The notes below the pieces were generated by a model. That model had not been told where the DNA came from. It ran no database searches and saw nothing but the letters and a program-made list of their open reading frames with translations. Positions 42,654-50,423 of a stretch of DNA of 64,000 nucleotides are shown here, in pieces. Position 1 is the first letter of the stretch, and each line of letters starts with the position of its first letter. The translations under genes were made by a program, and so were the position numbers. This DNA comes from an uncultured Christensenella sp. (GTDB taxonomy: Bacteria; Bacillota; Clostridia; Christensenellales; Borkfalkiaceae), in assembly GCA_910577055.1 (NCBI GenBank), contig CAJTKX010000002.1:124001-188000 (forward strand), written 5' to 3'.

Positions 42654-42682
42654 ATTATATCATGTTCACAAGAATCATGCAA
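42654..42682 (-). promoter_or_regulatory. Promoter for the methyltransferase-NTPase-TIR-hydrolase unit
   Basis: On the minus strand: TTGCAT, 17 bases, TATAAT, 31 bases before the ATG at 42622. It splits the cluster into two transcription units unless reading through from the TIR gene also occurs. Confidence 0.7.
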
Positions 42683-42729
42683 GAGCACTAATAAGATAAG
42701 TATCTGTGACTATTGATAAAAATACTAAT

Positions 42730-42837
42730 TTACTTCGGTTTCCAAAGTCCAAGCCAAGGTTCTGCGTGGAAATTATATAAATGCTTAATCATATCAAATT
42801 TAGGATTGGTATTTGGCAGCTCTGACAACTTTTTAAA
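42730..42837 (-). other. Possible -1 frameshift site and alternative C-terminus of the TIR gene
   Basis: At plus-strand 42831-42837 the gene reads T-TTA-AAA in frame, a canonical X-XXY-YYZ slippery heptamer. The zero frame stops at 42789. The -1 frame continues as KKLSELPNTNPKFDMIKHL and on through NFHAEPWLGLWKPK to a stop at 42730-42732, a better-looking protein end. Alternatively one A was lost in the A5 run. Confidence 0.55.
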
Positions 42838-43193
42838 TAATTTATAAATCGTTTTATATCCGTCTGAATGTTATAGTTGTTCACAAATATCGGGATTATT
42901 GCAATATCCCTCTTCAATATTTCATCTAACTCTATCTTAACAATATCATCATTTTCATAACAACGGTCAAAAAAGCCGTCTGTTAAAATAAGTAAAGCAA
43001 CTTTTACCGTATTTAATATAGCATTAATATGCTTAAAATCATCATTAGATTTATTGTGTTTAGGAGCAAAAAAGCAATCAAATCCGTCGATTTTCTGCAA
43101 TTCAGAATAAACATCCAGCCCAATATATTTACCATCTTTATGAGGATCGTTGTCTCCTCGATAACAAATAAAAATATTATAATTGCTATTCAT
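42789..43193 (-). CDS. Stand-alone TIR-domain protein (134 aa, or longer if frameshifted)
   Basis: TIR features: YNIFICYRGDND (first strand and BB-like loop), DCFFAPKHNKSNDDF, VALLILTDGFFDRC and KIELDEILKRDIAIIPIF. The position that holds the catalytic Glu in NAD-cleaving TIRs is occupied by HNKSN, so enzymatic activity is doubtful, and it may act as an adaptor. The base composition is visibly richer in A+T than that of neighbouring housekeeping genes. It starts 15 bp after the SLOG-2TM gene stop, probably in one message with it. A slippery heptamer near the end (42831-42837) could give a C-terminus reaching 42730. Confidence 0.82.
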   Translation of the reverse strand: MNSNYNIFICYRGDNDPHKDGKYIGLDVYSELQKIDGFDCFFAPKHNKSNDDFKHINAILNTVKVALLILTDGFFDRCYENDDIVKIELDEILKRDIAIIPIFVNNYNIQTDIKRFINYLKSCQSCQIPILNLI

Positions 43194-43208
43194 GCTTAGT
43201 ACCTATTA

Positions 43209-45068
43209 TTAAATATTTATTTCCAACCCGTTTTCATTAACATAAGAACACCAAATGCCGTTTTCAACTATCTCTTCACGGGCAATTTCTTTTACAAATC
43301 TTTCAATTTCCATACTATGATTTTTTACTTCATTCCATCTTGCGCAAGCGGACGCATAAAATTTACTCATCTTTTCATTGTCGTCCGCTTTACGGTCGTA
43401 GGAAAGCTTCCCCCAATAGCTTGATGCAAGCAGCGAACCCACAGTAGCCGTTCCAAGCACTATTGCCGCAAAATTCCGCCAGCTGACTTGCGCAATGAAA
43501 CTACCTTCCCAGAACCAGCATATATCGCAAGCCCTTAATAAGCATGCAACTACTTCAAATATAAAAATTACAAAGTATACTACAACAGTTGCAATCTGAA
43601 AACATTTGGAAAGATTTTTAAACAATTGAGCTTTCTTATTGTTATGGGCTTTCTTCTTATTGTGATATCTTAACTGTCCTTCTGGGTCTTTATTATTGCC
43701 TATCCACACATCAATAACTTTACTCGTATTGATTTTTAAATTTTCGAAATTACTGATTATTTCTAACGCCTGAACAGCTTTTTCTATCCAAACCATTTCA
43801 ACCTTTTGCGACCACGCATACAAATCGCATATGTTAGTTACGGCAGATTCAGTTAGACACATCGAAGTATAAAACTGTATCCTAAGTGCTTCCGCAAAAG
43901 CCCGATATTCAATATATTTTTTATGATAAGCCTTTCTGTTCCCAAATACCGTAAGAAATAAGATAGCGCCTATCGCTATCGTGCAAGGGAATATCATATA
44001 CGGTAACGAAGCGTCGTCGTATATCAAAAATGTACCAGCGACAATCGTACCGATGATAGCAAGAAACAAAATAAATATATTGTATTTGGTTTGATTTTTG
44101 GCGTAGCTAAGCGTATCCGCCTTTGAATAATGCCGTCTTAAATTTTTGCGGTACTCGTCCAGCCCATCAGCTGTTTCCCACAGCTTAATTTCATCCTGCG
44201 GAATATCGACCTTCTCAGCATTATACTTTACGGTTTTTAATATTATATCTTTTAAAAAGATTGGCGGGTTATCAAGAAGTGAATAATCAGCGTAGCTCTC
44301 CCCTTCATCGTCGGCAAGATTACTTATAAGCCATTTTTTATTAATATCCGCTTCGGCACCGTCACCTTGCCTGCGTGACTTTATCCAGATTACCGCGGAA
44401 TCGTTTATCATTCCGGGGCGAAATAATTTATCCTTGTCGAGAAATTTATGTTCTAAGGCAAACTTAATGACCTCTACCGTCCCACACCCATATTGACCCT
44501 GCGGCGGCTTGCCGTCCCAAAGTGCTATAAGCACGTGCGAATGTTCCGCTATATAAATTCCCAATTGACGGTATTCGTAGCTTTCGTCGTCAATATCTAT
44601 AGTTTTTTTTATCCACGCTTTATTTTTCTCTATATCTGGCGAATAAATAATCCGCCCGCCCCGCGAACGCACGCGCAATAGATACTCGTCTAACCTTTTC
44701 TTATCCGCTTCATCCTTTGCCAGCGCATCCTCGTACTCTTGCCCCGAGGTTATTCCTACTTTCTTCAAAGTGCTTTGATGGAGATCGAAGCTTTGTTTAT
44801 ATTTTTCTTCCTTGCACGGAAGCACCGCGTATACTTCTATACCAAGCTCGAAAGCTGCTTCCGCGCACAGCATATCCGCACCTTGCGCAAACGCATTCAG
44901 CATAATTATAGGAGTGTTTTCTCCACCCTTTTTCCCGTTTTTGCAAAGGTTCTGAATTTCTTTCAAACTTTTTGCAATCTGCGTCTTGATTGCGGGCTTA
45001 TCCTCGTCGACTATATTTCTATGCCCTGTAACTCCGACAACGATAGGAATTTTATCGTTTTGTAGCAT
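43209..45068 (-). CDS. SLOG sensor fused to SLATT-like transmembrane effector (619 aa)
   Basis: Residues ~1-290 are a SLOG-type Rossmann domain: VVGVTGHRN (10-18), NAFAQGADMLCAEAAF (58-73), HVLIALWDGKPP (178-189) and GCGTVEVIKFAL. Two helices at ~329-349 and ~355-375, then YHKKYIEYRAFAEALRIQFY (381-400), match the SLATT pattern of a 2TM unit followed by an amphipathic helix. A second pair of hydrophobic helices lies at ~491-511 and ~532-550. SLOG-SLATT proteins are predicted nucleotide-activated pore or membrane-damaging effectors. AAGGAG lies ten bases before the ATG. It leads the cluster toward TIR genes. Confidence 0.85.
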   Translation of the reverse strand: MLQNDKIPIVVGVTGHRNIVDEDKPAIKTQIAKSLKEIQNLCKNGKKGGENTPIIMLNAFAQGADMLCAEAAFELGIEVYAVLPCKEEKYKQSFDLHQSTLKKVGITSGQEYEDALAKDEADKKRLDEYLLRVRSRGGRIIYSPDIEKNKAWIKKTIDIDDESYEYRQLGIYIAEHSHVLIALWDGKPPQGQYGCGTVEVIKFALEHKFLDKDKLFRPGMINDSAVIWIKSRRQGDGAEADINKKWLISNLADDEGESYADYSLLDNPPIFLKDIILKTVKYNAEKVDIPQDEIKLWETADGLDEYRKNLRRHYSKADTLSYAKNQTKYNIFILFLAIIGTIVAGTFLIYDDASLPYMIFPCTIAIGAILFLTVFGNRKAYHKKYIEYRAFAEALRIQFYTSMCLTESAVTNICDLYAWSQKVEMVWIEKAVQALEIISNFENLKINTSKVIDVWIGNNKDPEGQLRYHNKKKAHNNKKAQLFKNLSKCFQIATVVVYFVIFIFEVVACLLRACDICWFWEGSFIAQVSWRNFAAIVLGTATVGSLLASSYWGKLSYDRKADDNEKMSKFYASACARWNEVKNHSMEIERFVKEIAREEIVENGIWCSYVNENGLEINI

Positions 45069-45102
45069 AATAAACTTACTCCTTTTCTTTAGTGTGCTAA
45101 AA

Positions 45103-46806
45103 TTAAACTATAATCTCAAAATGCTTTAAGGCGGCTCTTATCGCTTCCACCATTTTCGGTGTGGGATGCGGACGAGGGTGTTTTAATTCTTCAACGGCAT
45201 TTGGAGCGTCGTACATAGGCAAACCTAAATCTAATTTGACTTCGGCGATATATGCCGTGTGGACTTTGAAGCCGTAAGTTTGTTCGATATACTCCTGTAT
45301 CATTTTGTAAGTAACTTTCTCTTTCGGCTTGCGTTCTTCGGCTCGTTCTTTGATTTTCTTTAACGAAAACTGTCCCTCTTTCTCCCCGAATTCTACGTCG
45401 ATGTTGATATGACTTTCGGGAATTTTTTTGGAAAGAACGACGAGCGTCTCACACCATTTCGTTTGGGGGAACATATCAAACGGAGTTACGGAAATAATCT
45501 TATAATCGCTTTCGGGTGCGGGGTTTTTAACAAGGGTTGCGCCGTCCTCTATAAGCGCGCCCGTTAACAGTCCCAAGTCGCGCGCAAGGGTTGCGGGATT
45601 ACAACTTACCAAAATTATTTTGTCCGCGCCGCTTGCGCTTACGGCTTTGACTACACTGCGCTCCATACCCTTTCGGGGCGGGTCGCAGACGATAATTCTG
45701 CGCATGCCCTCGGTTAGAACAAAAATTTTTTCTATCTCGTTTTCGACCGCGCCGCAAATGTTAATCATTTTGCCGCCAAGTCCGTTGGCTTCTTTCAGCT
45801 CGTCGGCGCAACGGGAAGCTTCTTCAACGATTTCAACCCCGTACGCGGCGCCGCACTTTTTGGCAAGCATTGCTGTAAGCATTCCGCCGCCGCTGTACAA
45901 GTCCAAGGCAACCGCGCCCTCTTCGGCTTCTTCGAGCACGCGCGCATACAATTTTTTTCTGATATCGTCGTTTACTTGCACAAAGGTTTGCGCGCCCACG
46001 CGGTATTTAATTCCGCCGCTTTCCGCCTCGAAATAGCCTAAACCGCGGCATATATGCCACTCTTTCGAAAAAATCGCGTTCCCCGCGGACGGGTTTATGT
46101 TCAAAAGAAAAGTAAAATCTTGAAAATCTTTTTCGAGTTCGGCTATTAAAAAGCCGCAATCGACCTTTTTTGCCGCAACAAGGGCGAAAATATACTTGTT
46201 TCCCACTTGCCGCACGACTATTCGGCGCAGCACGCCCGTACGCGTTTCCTCGTTATACCCCCGAATATGCTGCACTTTCGCGTATTTTTTGACCGCGGCA
46301 ATAATCTTTTTTATCCATTCGGCTTGAATCAAGCAATCGTCGGTATCGACTATTCTGTGGCTGTGGCGGGCGTAAAAACCGCACACAGTTTCCCCTTCCG
46401 CGTTCACGCCTATGGGCAAGGCAAGCTTGTTTCTGTATCTGAATTGGCTATCGCAAGGCACGGTTTCGTCAACTTCCGCTTTCAGTCCGCCGATTTTCCG
46501 CAAAACCGAAGCGACAGCGTTCCTTTTAAAGGCAAGCTGAGCCGCGTAATCCATATGCTGAATATCGCAACCGCCGCACTTGTAAAACACGGGGCAAGGC
46601 GGATTGGTGCGGCAATATACCTTAGTTTTGACGTTTTCAAGCTTGCCGTAAACGATATTGCCCTTGACCTTTAACGCCTTAAACTCCACCTTTTCCCCGA
46701 CAAGACAAAAGGGCACGAACGCCGTCGTGCCGTCAATATCGATTATTCCCTCGCCGTCGGTTCCGAGCCCCGAAACGGCGCCTTGGTAAATGCCGTTCTT
46801 TTCCAT
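45103..46806 (-). CDS. rlmD: 23S rRNA (uracil-5-)-methyltransferase, RlmD/TrmA family, with C-terminal extension
   Basis: TRAM domain at the start (GLGTDGEGIIDIDGTTAFV), Fe-S cysteines in CRTNPPCPVFYKCGGCDIQH, SAM motif ALDLYSGGGMLTAML, and catalytic ILVSCNPATLARDL. Usual proteins end near residue 455. Here ~110 residues follow (VTYKMIQEYIEQTYGFKVHTA, then proline/histidine-rich RPHPTPKMVEAI), an extension I have seen described in Clostridia. It methylates U1939 or U747 of 23S rRNA. Ends 35 bp before the SLOG gene start, so a promoter for the conflict cluster may lie within its end. Overlap with the upstream gene is TAATG. Confidence 0.93.
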   Translation of the reverse strand: MEKNGIYQGAVSGLGTDGEGIIDIDGTTAFVPFCLVGEKVEFKALKVKGNIVYGKLENVKTKVYCRTNPPCPVFYKCGGCDIQHMDYAAQLAFKRNAVASVLRKIGGLKAEVDETVPCDSQFRYRNKLALPIGVNAEGETVCGFYARHSHRIVDTDDCLIQAEWIKKIIAAVKKYAKVQHIRGYNEETRTGVLRRIVVRQVGNKYIFALVAAKKVDCGFLIAELEKDFQDFTFLLNINPSAGNAIFSKEWHICRGLGYFEAESGGIKYRVGAQTFVQVNDDIRKKLYARVLEEAEEGAVALDLYSGGGMLTAMLAKKCGAAYGVEIVEEASRCADELKEANGLGGKMINICGAVENEIEKIFVLTEGMRRIIVCDPPRKGMERSVVKAVSASGADKIILVSCNPATLARDLGLLTGALIEDGATLVKNPAPESDYKIISVTPFDMFPQTKWCETLVVLSKKIPESHINIDVEFGEKEGQFSLKKIKERAEERKPKEKVTYKMIQEYIEQTYGFKVHTAYIAEVKLDLGLPMYDAPNAVEELKHPRPHPTPKMVEAIRAALKHFEIIV

Positions 46807-47369
46807 TATTTTTTAATTCTGTAAACTATTCTGTTGATTAAAATTTGACACTTGAAAATGAGATAATCGTAGACGATAAACCCAACCGTACCCACGGTAA
46901 ATATCAAGAGGAAAATGTACCTATTGATAACCTCGTACACCTCTTCGGGGAAAAGCGCGCCGCCGAGCATTCCTCCGAAAACGAGGTAGTAGCCGACAAT
47001 TAAAGTGCAATCGAACCAAGCGGCTTTGATAGCCAAAGCTAGCCATTTGTTGACTTTAAAACGGATTTGCAACGCGTTTGCAAGGGGGTGCAGACCGAAA
47101 AAAACAGCGAAAGGCACCAAGTCCCAAAATTTGACCGCCGCGCCGAGGACGACGGCAAGAATTACCGTGCCCAAATAGGCAAGAAACCCGCCGCGAAAAA
47201 ACTGCTTTGAAAGGGGCACCATTAGCGCGATAACGGCGATAAGGTAGCCCGTTGCGGTAAGCGCGCCAAGCCCCGTCATTATCCCAAGCGACAGCGCAAG
47301 CGCCGCCACGGCGCAAGATATTCCCGAAAGGGCAATTTCAAAGGTTTTGTTGTTTCCGTTTTTCCCCAT
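46806..47369 (-). CDS. Six-helix membrane protein, unknown (187 aa)
   Basis: Not recognised with certainty. Six hydrophobic segments span most of the protein (ISCAVAALALSLGIMTGLGAL, GYLIAVIALMVPLS, AYLGTVILAVVLGAAVKFW, LVPFAVFFGLHPLAN, TLIVGYYLVFGGMLGGAL, IFLLIFTVGTVGFIVYDYLIF). The plan resembles an ECF-transporter substrate-binding subunit, but there are no ECF partners nearby. It overlaps the rRNA methyltransferase gene by a TAATG junction and probably shares its transcript. Confidence 0.75.
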   Translation of the reverse strand: MGKNGNNKTFEIALSGISCAVAALALSLGIMTGLGALTATGYLIAVIALMVPLSKQFFRGGFLAYLGTVILAVVLGAAVKFWDLVPFAVFFGLHPLANALQIRFKVNKWLALAIKAAWFDCTLIVGYYLVFGGMLGGALFPEEVYEVINRYIFLLIFTVGTVGFIVYDYLIFKCQILINRIVYRIKK

Positions 47370-47421
47370 TTTAATTTAATAGCAAATTCCAAATAATTTA
47401 CGGCAAGGGTAAAAAATCACA

Positions 47422-47512
47422 CTTTTGCCCTTGCACCCGATTTGCGCATTCTTGCCCCTCGGCGCGGGTGAAGCGCCGCAATTATACGTTTGTGCGCCCT
47501 TAAAGATTGCGG
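47422..47512 (+). repeat. Intercistronic repeat, copy C (divergent, opposite orientation)
   Basis: The reverse complement reads CCGCAATCTTTAAGGGCGCA, then ATAATTGCGGCGCTTCAC, then CAAATCGGGTGCAAGGG. These align in order with the core of copies A and B (GCGCAATCTTTAAG..., ATAATTGCGCAAATTCAC, CAAATTGGGTGCGCGGG). About 91 bp are shared, with many substitutions. Confidence 0.7.
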
Positions 47513-47657
47513 CATAGAGGCGAGGACAAACTTCTCAAAACAGCACAGTGCGCTGTTTTGTCGTCCGAGGTGAGCGTTGCGCATTATACGCGCAGTCGCG
47601 GTGACCGAAAAAGGCGTTGTCCTTACGCCGTTTGAGAGAGGAGCCTCTCCAATCACG

Positions 47658-47691
47658 AAAAACTTTATTCGCTGAATATAATAAAGTTTTT
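47658..47691 (-). terminator. Terminator of the J-domain-like gene
   Basis: AAAAACTTTATT pairs with AATAAAGTTTTT, ten-base loop. On the minus strand the second arm itself ends in a T-run followed by CG. Confidence 0.75.
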
Positions 47692-47701
47692 GTAAACTAA
47701 G

Positions 47702-48331
47702 TTATCGGCAACAGCCGTTGCACAGACAGTTTAAACACATATTAAGATAGCAGCACTCGATACAGCTTGCGCAGAAGTTCCCGCCCATTTGGTTATCGGA
47801 CGATTGCGAGTCCATAGTCTGTCCTTGATAAGCGCTTTGGTTGCCCGCGTTTTGCCCCTGTGCGTTTGCTTGCGAGTCGTGGGTCATCTTTTCGTTCAGC
47901 TTGCGGTAAGCTTCTTTATACTTGGCGTTTTCGGGCTCTAACTGAATGGCGATTTCAAGCTGTTTTTTGCTTTCGTTTATCCAATTTTTGCGGTAGAATA
48001 CTACGCTTTGCAAATAGTGCCATCTGCCGCCGCGCTCGTTAAAGCTGTCCAAAGCGTGCTGCGCGTCGGTGATATTGCCGTCTTTTAAATATTGCTCTAC
48101 CTTCTCGAAAAGGTCGCCGCCGTCAAACGAATTGCTTTCGTTAAGCTCGCTTTCAAGCTCGGAATAGGCAACGTCGATTTTAGTAAGCATTTTAGCCGCC
48201 TCGTTGCCGACCTCGCCGTCTTTAAATCTGTCTTCTAAATATTTTTCTCTTAAAGTTTCGTAAGCTGCCTTAATCTCGTCAAGCGTAGCCCCTTCTTCAA
48301 GCCCCAAAAGTTCAAGATTTTTCTTGTTCAT
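47702..48331 (-). CDS. J-domain-like protein with cysteine-rich tail (209 aa)
   Basis: The first ~65 residues fit a J-domain (LLGLEEGATLDEIKAAYETLREKY... KIDVAYSELES), but the HPD motif needed to stimulate DnaK is missing (KYLEDR instead). A tetratricopeptide-like helical part follows (RRWHYLQSVVFYRKN, LEIAIQLEPENAKYKEAY). Next comes a Gln/Ser/Asn-rich linker, and the tail CASCIECCYLNMCLNCLCNGCC has nine cysteines in about 25 residues. The start overlaps the DUF5685 gene by 20 bp. In Clostridia such proteins pair with DUF5685, function unknown. Confidence 0.8.
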   Translation of the reverse strand: MNKKNLELLGLEEGATLDEIKAAYETLREKYLEDRFKDGEVGNEAAKMLTKIDVAYSELESELNESNSFDGGDLFEKVEQYLKDGNITDAQHALDSFNERGGRWHYLQSVVFYRKNWINESKKQLEIAIQLEPENAKYKEAYRKLNEKMTHDSQANAQGQNAGNQSAYQGQTMDSQSSDNQMGGNFCASCIECCYLNMCLNCLCNGCCR

Positions 48332-49181
48332 TACACTCTCCTTTATTACCGTAAAAAAGCTTCCTCGTCTTTAACGGTATGCCGCGCAAAACTATGTTGT
48401 CCGTCAAGTCGTGATTAAAATAAAATCGTATATTCGCAAGGCACTCACGCATATCGGCGAATAGGCTGTTGAAAATAAACTTCCACTCCTCGCCGCAGCT
48501 TTGTATTGCTTGCGCCTTTCCGCTTATTAGGCAAGAGTTGTAAAACGCGTTATAGCGCCCCTTTTTCACGTCCTTGTCGTAGTCGTCCAACGCGTCGGCA
48601 AGATACACCCATTTACCGAGCGCATAAAAAAGTTTTTGCGTATAGGGCGTGGAATATTCGCCCAACACTTCACAAGAGATATCGCGCATCATAACGGCGG
48701 TAGGGTCGGCGGCTTCGTCTATAATTGAGCAGCCCGCCTTTTCGAGTTCGGCTTGCCGCGCCGTTTCGCGGGAAATAATTTCGTTATACCGCGGATATTT
48801 TTTAAGCGCGCGCTTAAACCCCTTTTTATAGAGGTGGCGAAGCACTCCCTTTTTATCGCCGTCAGCCTTGTCGTCGCAAAGCTTGTAGTAGACAAGCACG
48901 GTGTTGACGCAACCGAGCGCGACGGCGGTATCGTCCACCGCAGCGATAGGGCGGCGCTTTATCCAATGAATGGCGCAGCGTTTTTTTTCTATTTTTACGT
49001 CCTCGCCGCGGATATTGTGAACGAGCGCGGAGGTAAAAGCCATATCGTAAGTCAGCGCGCTGCGCGCCGTCTGCCCGCAACCCGCGCCGATGCTTTTGCA
49101 AAGCCCGCAGTAAAGCGCTTTATATAAAGTTTCGTCCTTTTTGAAAAGATAGGGCGCGTCTGGATTAATATACCCGAACAT
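48312..49181 (-). CDS. DUF5685 family protein (289 aa)
   Basis: Recognised from the start FGYINPDAPYLFKKDETLYKA and YCGLCKSIGAGCG. A largely helical protein with ALDDYDKDVKKGRYNAF near residue 200, where three acidic residues (DDxxxD) could bind metal, recalling isoprenoid-synthase folds, though this is only a resemblance. A further cysteine pair is in SCGEEWK. It starts by a TAATG overlap with trpS stop and is followed by the J-like gene. Function not known. Confidence 0.85.
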   Translation of the reverse strand: MFGYINPDAPYLFKKDETLYKALYCGLCKSIGAGCGQTARSALTYDMAFTSALVHNIRGEDVKIEKKRCAIHWIKRRPIAAVDDTAVALGCVNTVLVYYKLCDDKADGDKKGVLRHLYKKGFKRALKKYPRYNEIISRETARQAELEKAGCSIIDEAADPTAVMMRDISCEVLGEYSTPYTQKLFYALGKWVYLADALDDYDKDVKKGRYNAFYNSCLISGKAQAIQSCGEEWKFIFNSLFADMRECLANIRFYFNHDLTDNIVLRGIPLKTRKLFYGNKGECNEQEKS

Positions 49182-50179
49182 TACAACTGATAAAATCCGA
49201 TTTTTTTGTATACCTTGCTTAACGTCTTGTTCGCAGCGCGGGCGGCGCGTTCCGCGCCCGAGCGTAGCACGCCTTCAAGGTAAGTTTTATCTGCCAAAAG
49301 CCTTGCTTGCTCGGTTTGTATGGGCGCAAGCTTATCGGCAACAGCCTCGCCGACGGCGAGCTTAAATTCGCCGTAGCCCTTGCCCGCAAAATCCGCCTCC
49401 GCCGCGGCAATGGTCTTGCCCGTAAACGCGGAATAAATCGAAAGCAAATTACTAACCCCCGCTTTTTTTTCGGGGTCGAACTTAATTTCGGCGTCGCTGT
49501 CCGTAACGGCGCGTTTGCACTTGCGGATAATAGTATCCTTATCGTCGGACAAGAATATCGAACCATTGGGGTTTTCCGCAGATTTCGACATCTTCTTTGC
49601 GGGGTCAAGGAGGTCGTTGATTTTAGCGCCGACTTTTGCATAAAGCGCCTCTGGCACCTTGAACGTAGGCGTAAAAGCGTTATTAAAGCGTTGCGCGATG
49701 TCGCGCGCAATTTCCACATGCTGCCTTTGGTCAAGCCCTACGGGCACTACGTCCGTCTGATACAGAAGAATATCCGCCGCCATTAAAACGGGGTAGTCCA
49801 TAAGCCCCATATTTATATTTTCCGCGTGGCGCAAAGATTTATCCTTAAACTGCGTCATCCTTTCCATTTCGCCAACGTAGGTAAACGTGTTAAGCACCCA
49901 ACACAGTTCTGCGTGAGCGGGCACATGCGACTGAACGTACATAACGCACTTTTCGGGGTCCACCCCGCAAGCGATATACAGCGCAAGGACTTCAAGCGTT
50001 TTCTGCCTAAGCTCCGCGGGAACTTGCCTTAGGGTTATGGCGTGCATATTCGCAACGGCGAAAAAGCAGTTGTAGTCGTTTTGCAAGGCAATCCAATTTC
50101 TTATCGGTCCTATATAATTGCCTATCGTTAAGTTATTTGTCGGCTGAATTGCCGAATACAAAATTTTTCTTTCTTCCAT
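49181..50179 (-). CDS. trpS: Tryptophanyl-tRNA synthetase
   Basis: 332 residues, usual bacterial length. HIGH-equivalent TIGNYIG is near residue 20 within SAIQPTNNLTIGNYIGP, and KMSKS is near 195 (KKMSKSAENPNG). Trp-binding MLVGLDQRQHVE-like PVGLDQRQHVEIARDIA is present. TATGAT with TTTACT lies close to the ATG, leaving no room for a T-box leader. It leads the operon with DUF5685 and the J-like gene. Confidence 0.96.
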   Translation of the reverse strand: MEERKILYSAIQPTNNLTIGNYIGPIRNWIALQNDYNCFFAVANMHAITLRQVPAELRQKTLEVLALYIACGVDPEKCVMYVQSHVPAHAELCWVLNTFTYVGEMERMTQFKDKSLRHAENINMGLMDYPVLMAADILLYQTDVVPVGLDQRQHVEIARDIAQRFNNAFTPTFKVPEALYAKVGAKINDLLDPAKKMSKSAENPNGSIFLSDDKDTIIRKCKRAVTDSDAEIKFDPEKKAGVSNLLSIYSAFTGKTIAAAEADFAGKGYGEFKLAVGEAVADKLAPIQTEQARLLADKTYLEGVLRSGAERAARAANKTLSKVYKKIGFYQL

Positions 50180-50377
50180 AATCTTCCACTTTTACTTTTT
50201 TATCATACCATACAATAAATCGAAAAGTAAAGTTATTTTCCTAAAAGCCCGATTTAATCACCAAACTTAGCCGTAATTTACACTTTTTTGACACAAAATG
50301 AGCCGCCCGCAAGCGTTTCGCCCGACTTGGCATCTTTATTGCGTTTCCGCTATCGCACTGCACGCCAATCTAAAAAG

Positions 50378-50402
50378 CCGCCCGCGGTAAATCCGCGGGC
50401 GG
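50378..50402 (-). terminator. Terminator of the lipoprotein gene
   Basis: CCGCCCGCGG pairs with CCGCGGGCGG around five bases, followed on the minus strand by CTTTTTAG. It is 22 bases after the stop. Confidence 0.88.
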
Positions 50403-50423
50403 TTGTGAGTTTATTTATTTTAA

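Larger units (their letters stand above)
47370..47701. other. Gene-free interval with repeat copy C and several hairpins
   Basis: I see no supported gene in these 332 bp. It contains an inverted partial copy of the 21.8/22.8 kb repeat (47422-47512), AAAACAGC-ACAGTGC-GCTGTTTT (47537-47559 area), a short GAGAGGAGCCTCTC palindrome and the terminator of the J-like gene. Confidence 0.7.

Noticed and set aside
47417..47656. 79-codon minus frame between the six-helix protein gene and the J-like gene
   Set aside because: It runs through repeat copy C and hairpins, has no ribosome site and no family resemblance.
50180..50423. T-box leader before trpS
   Set aside because: The likely promoter is only ~20-30 bases from the start codon, and no T-box sequence or specifier stem is visible.
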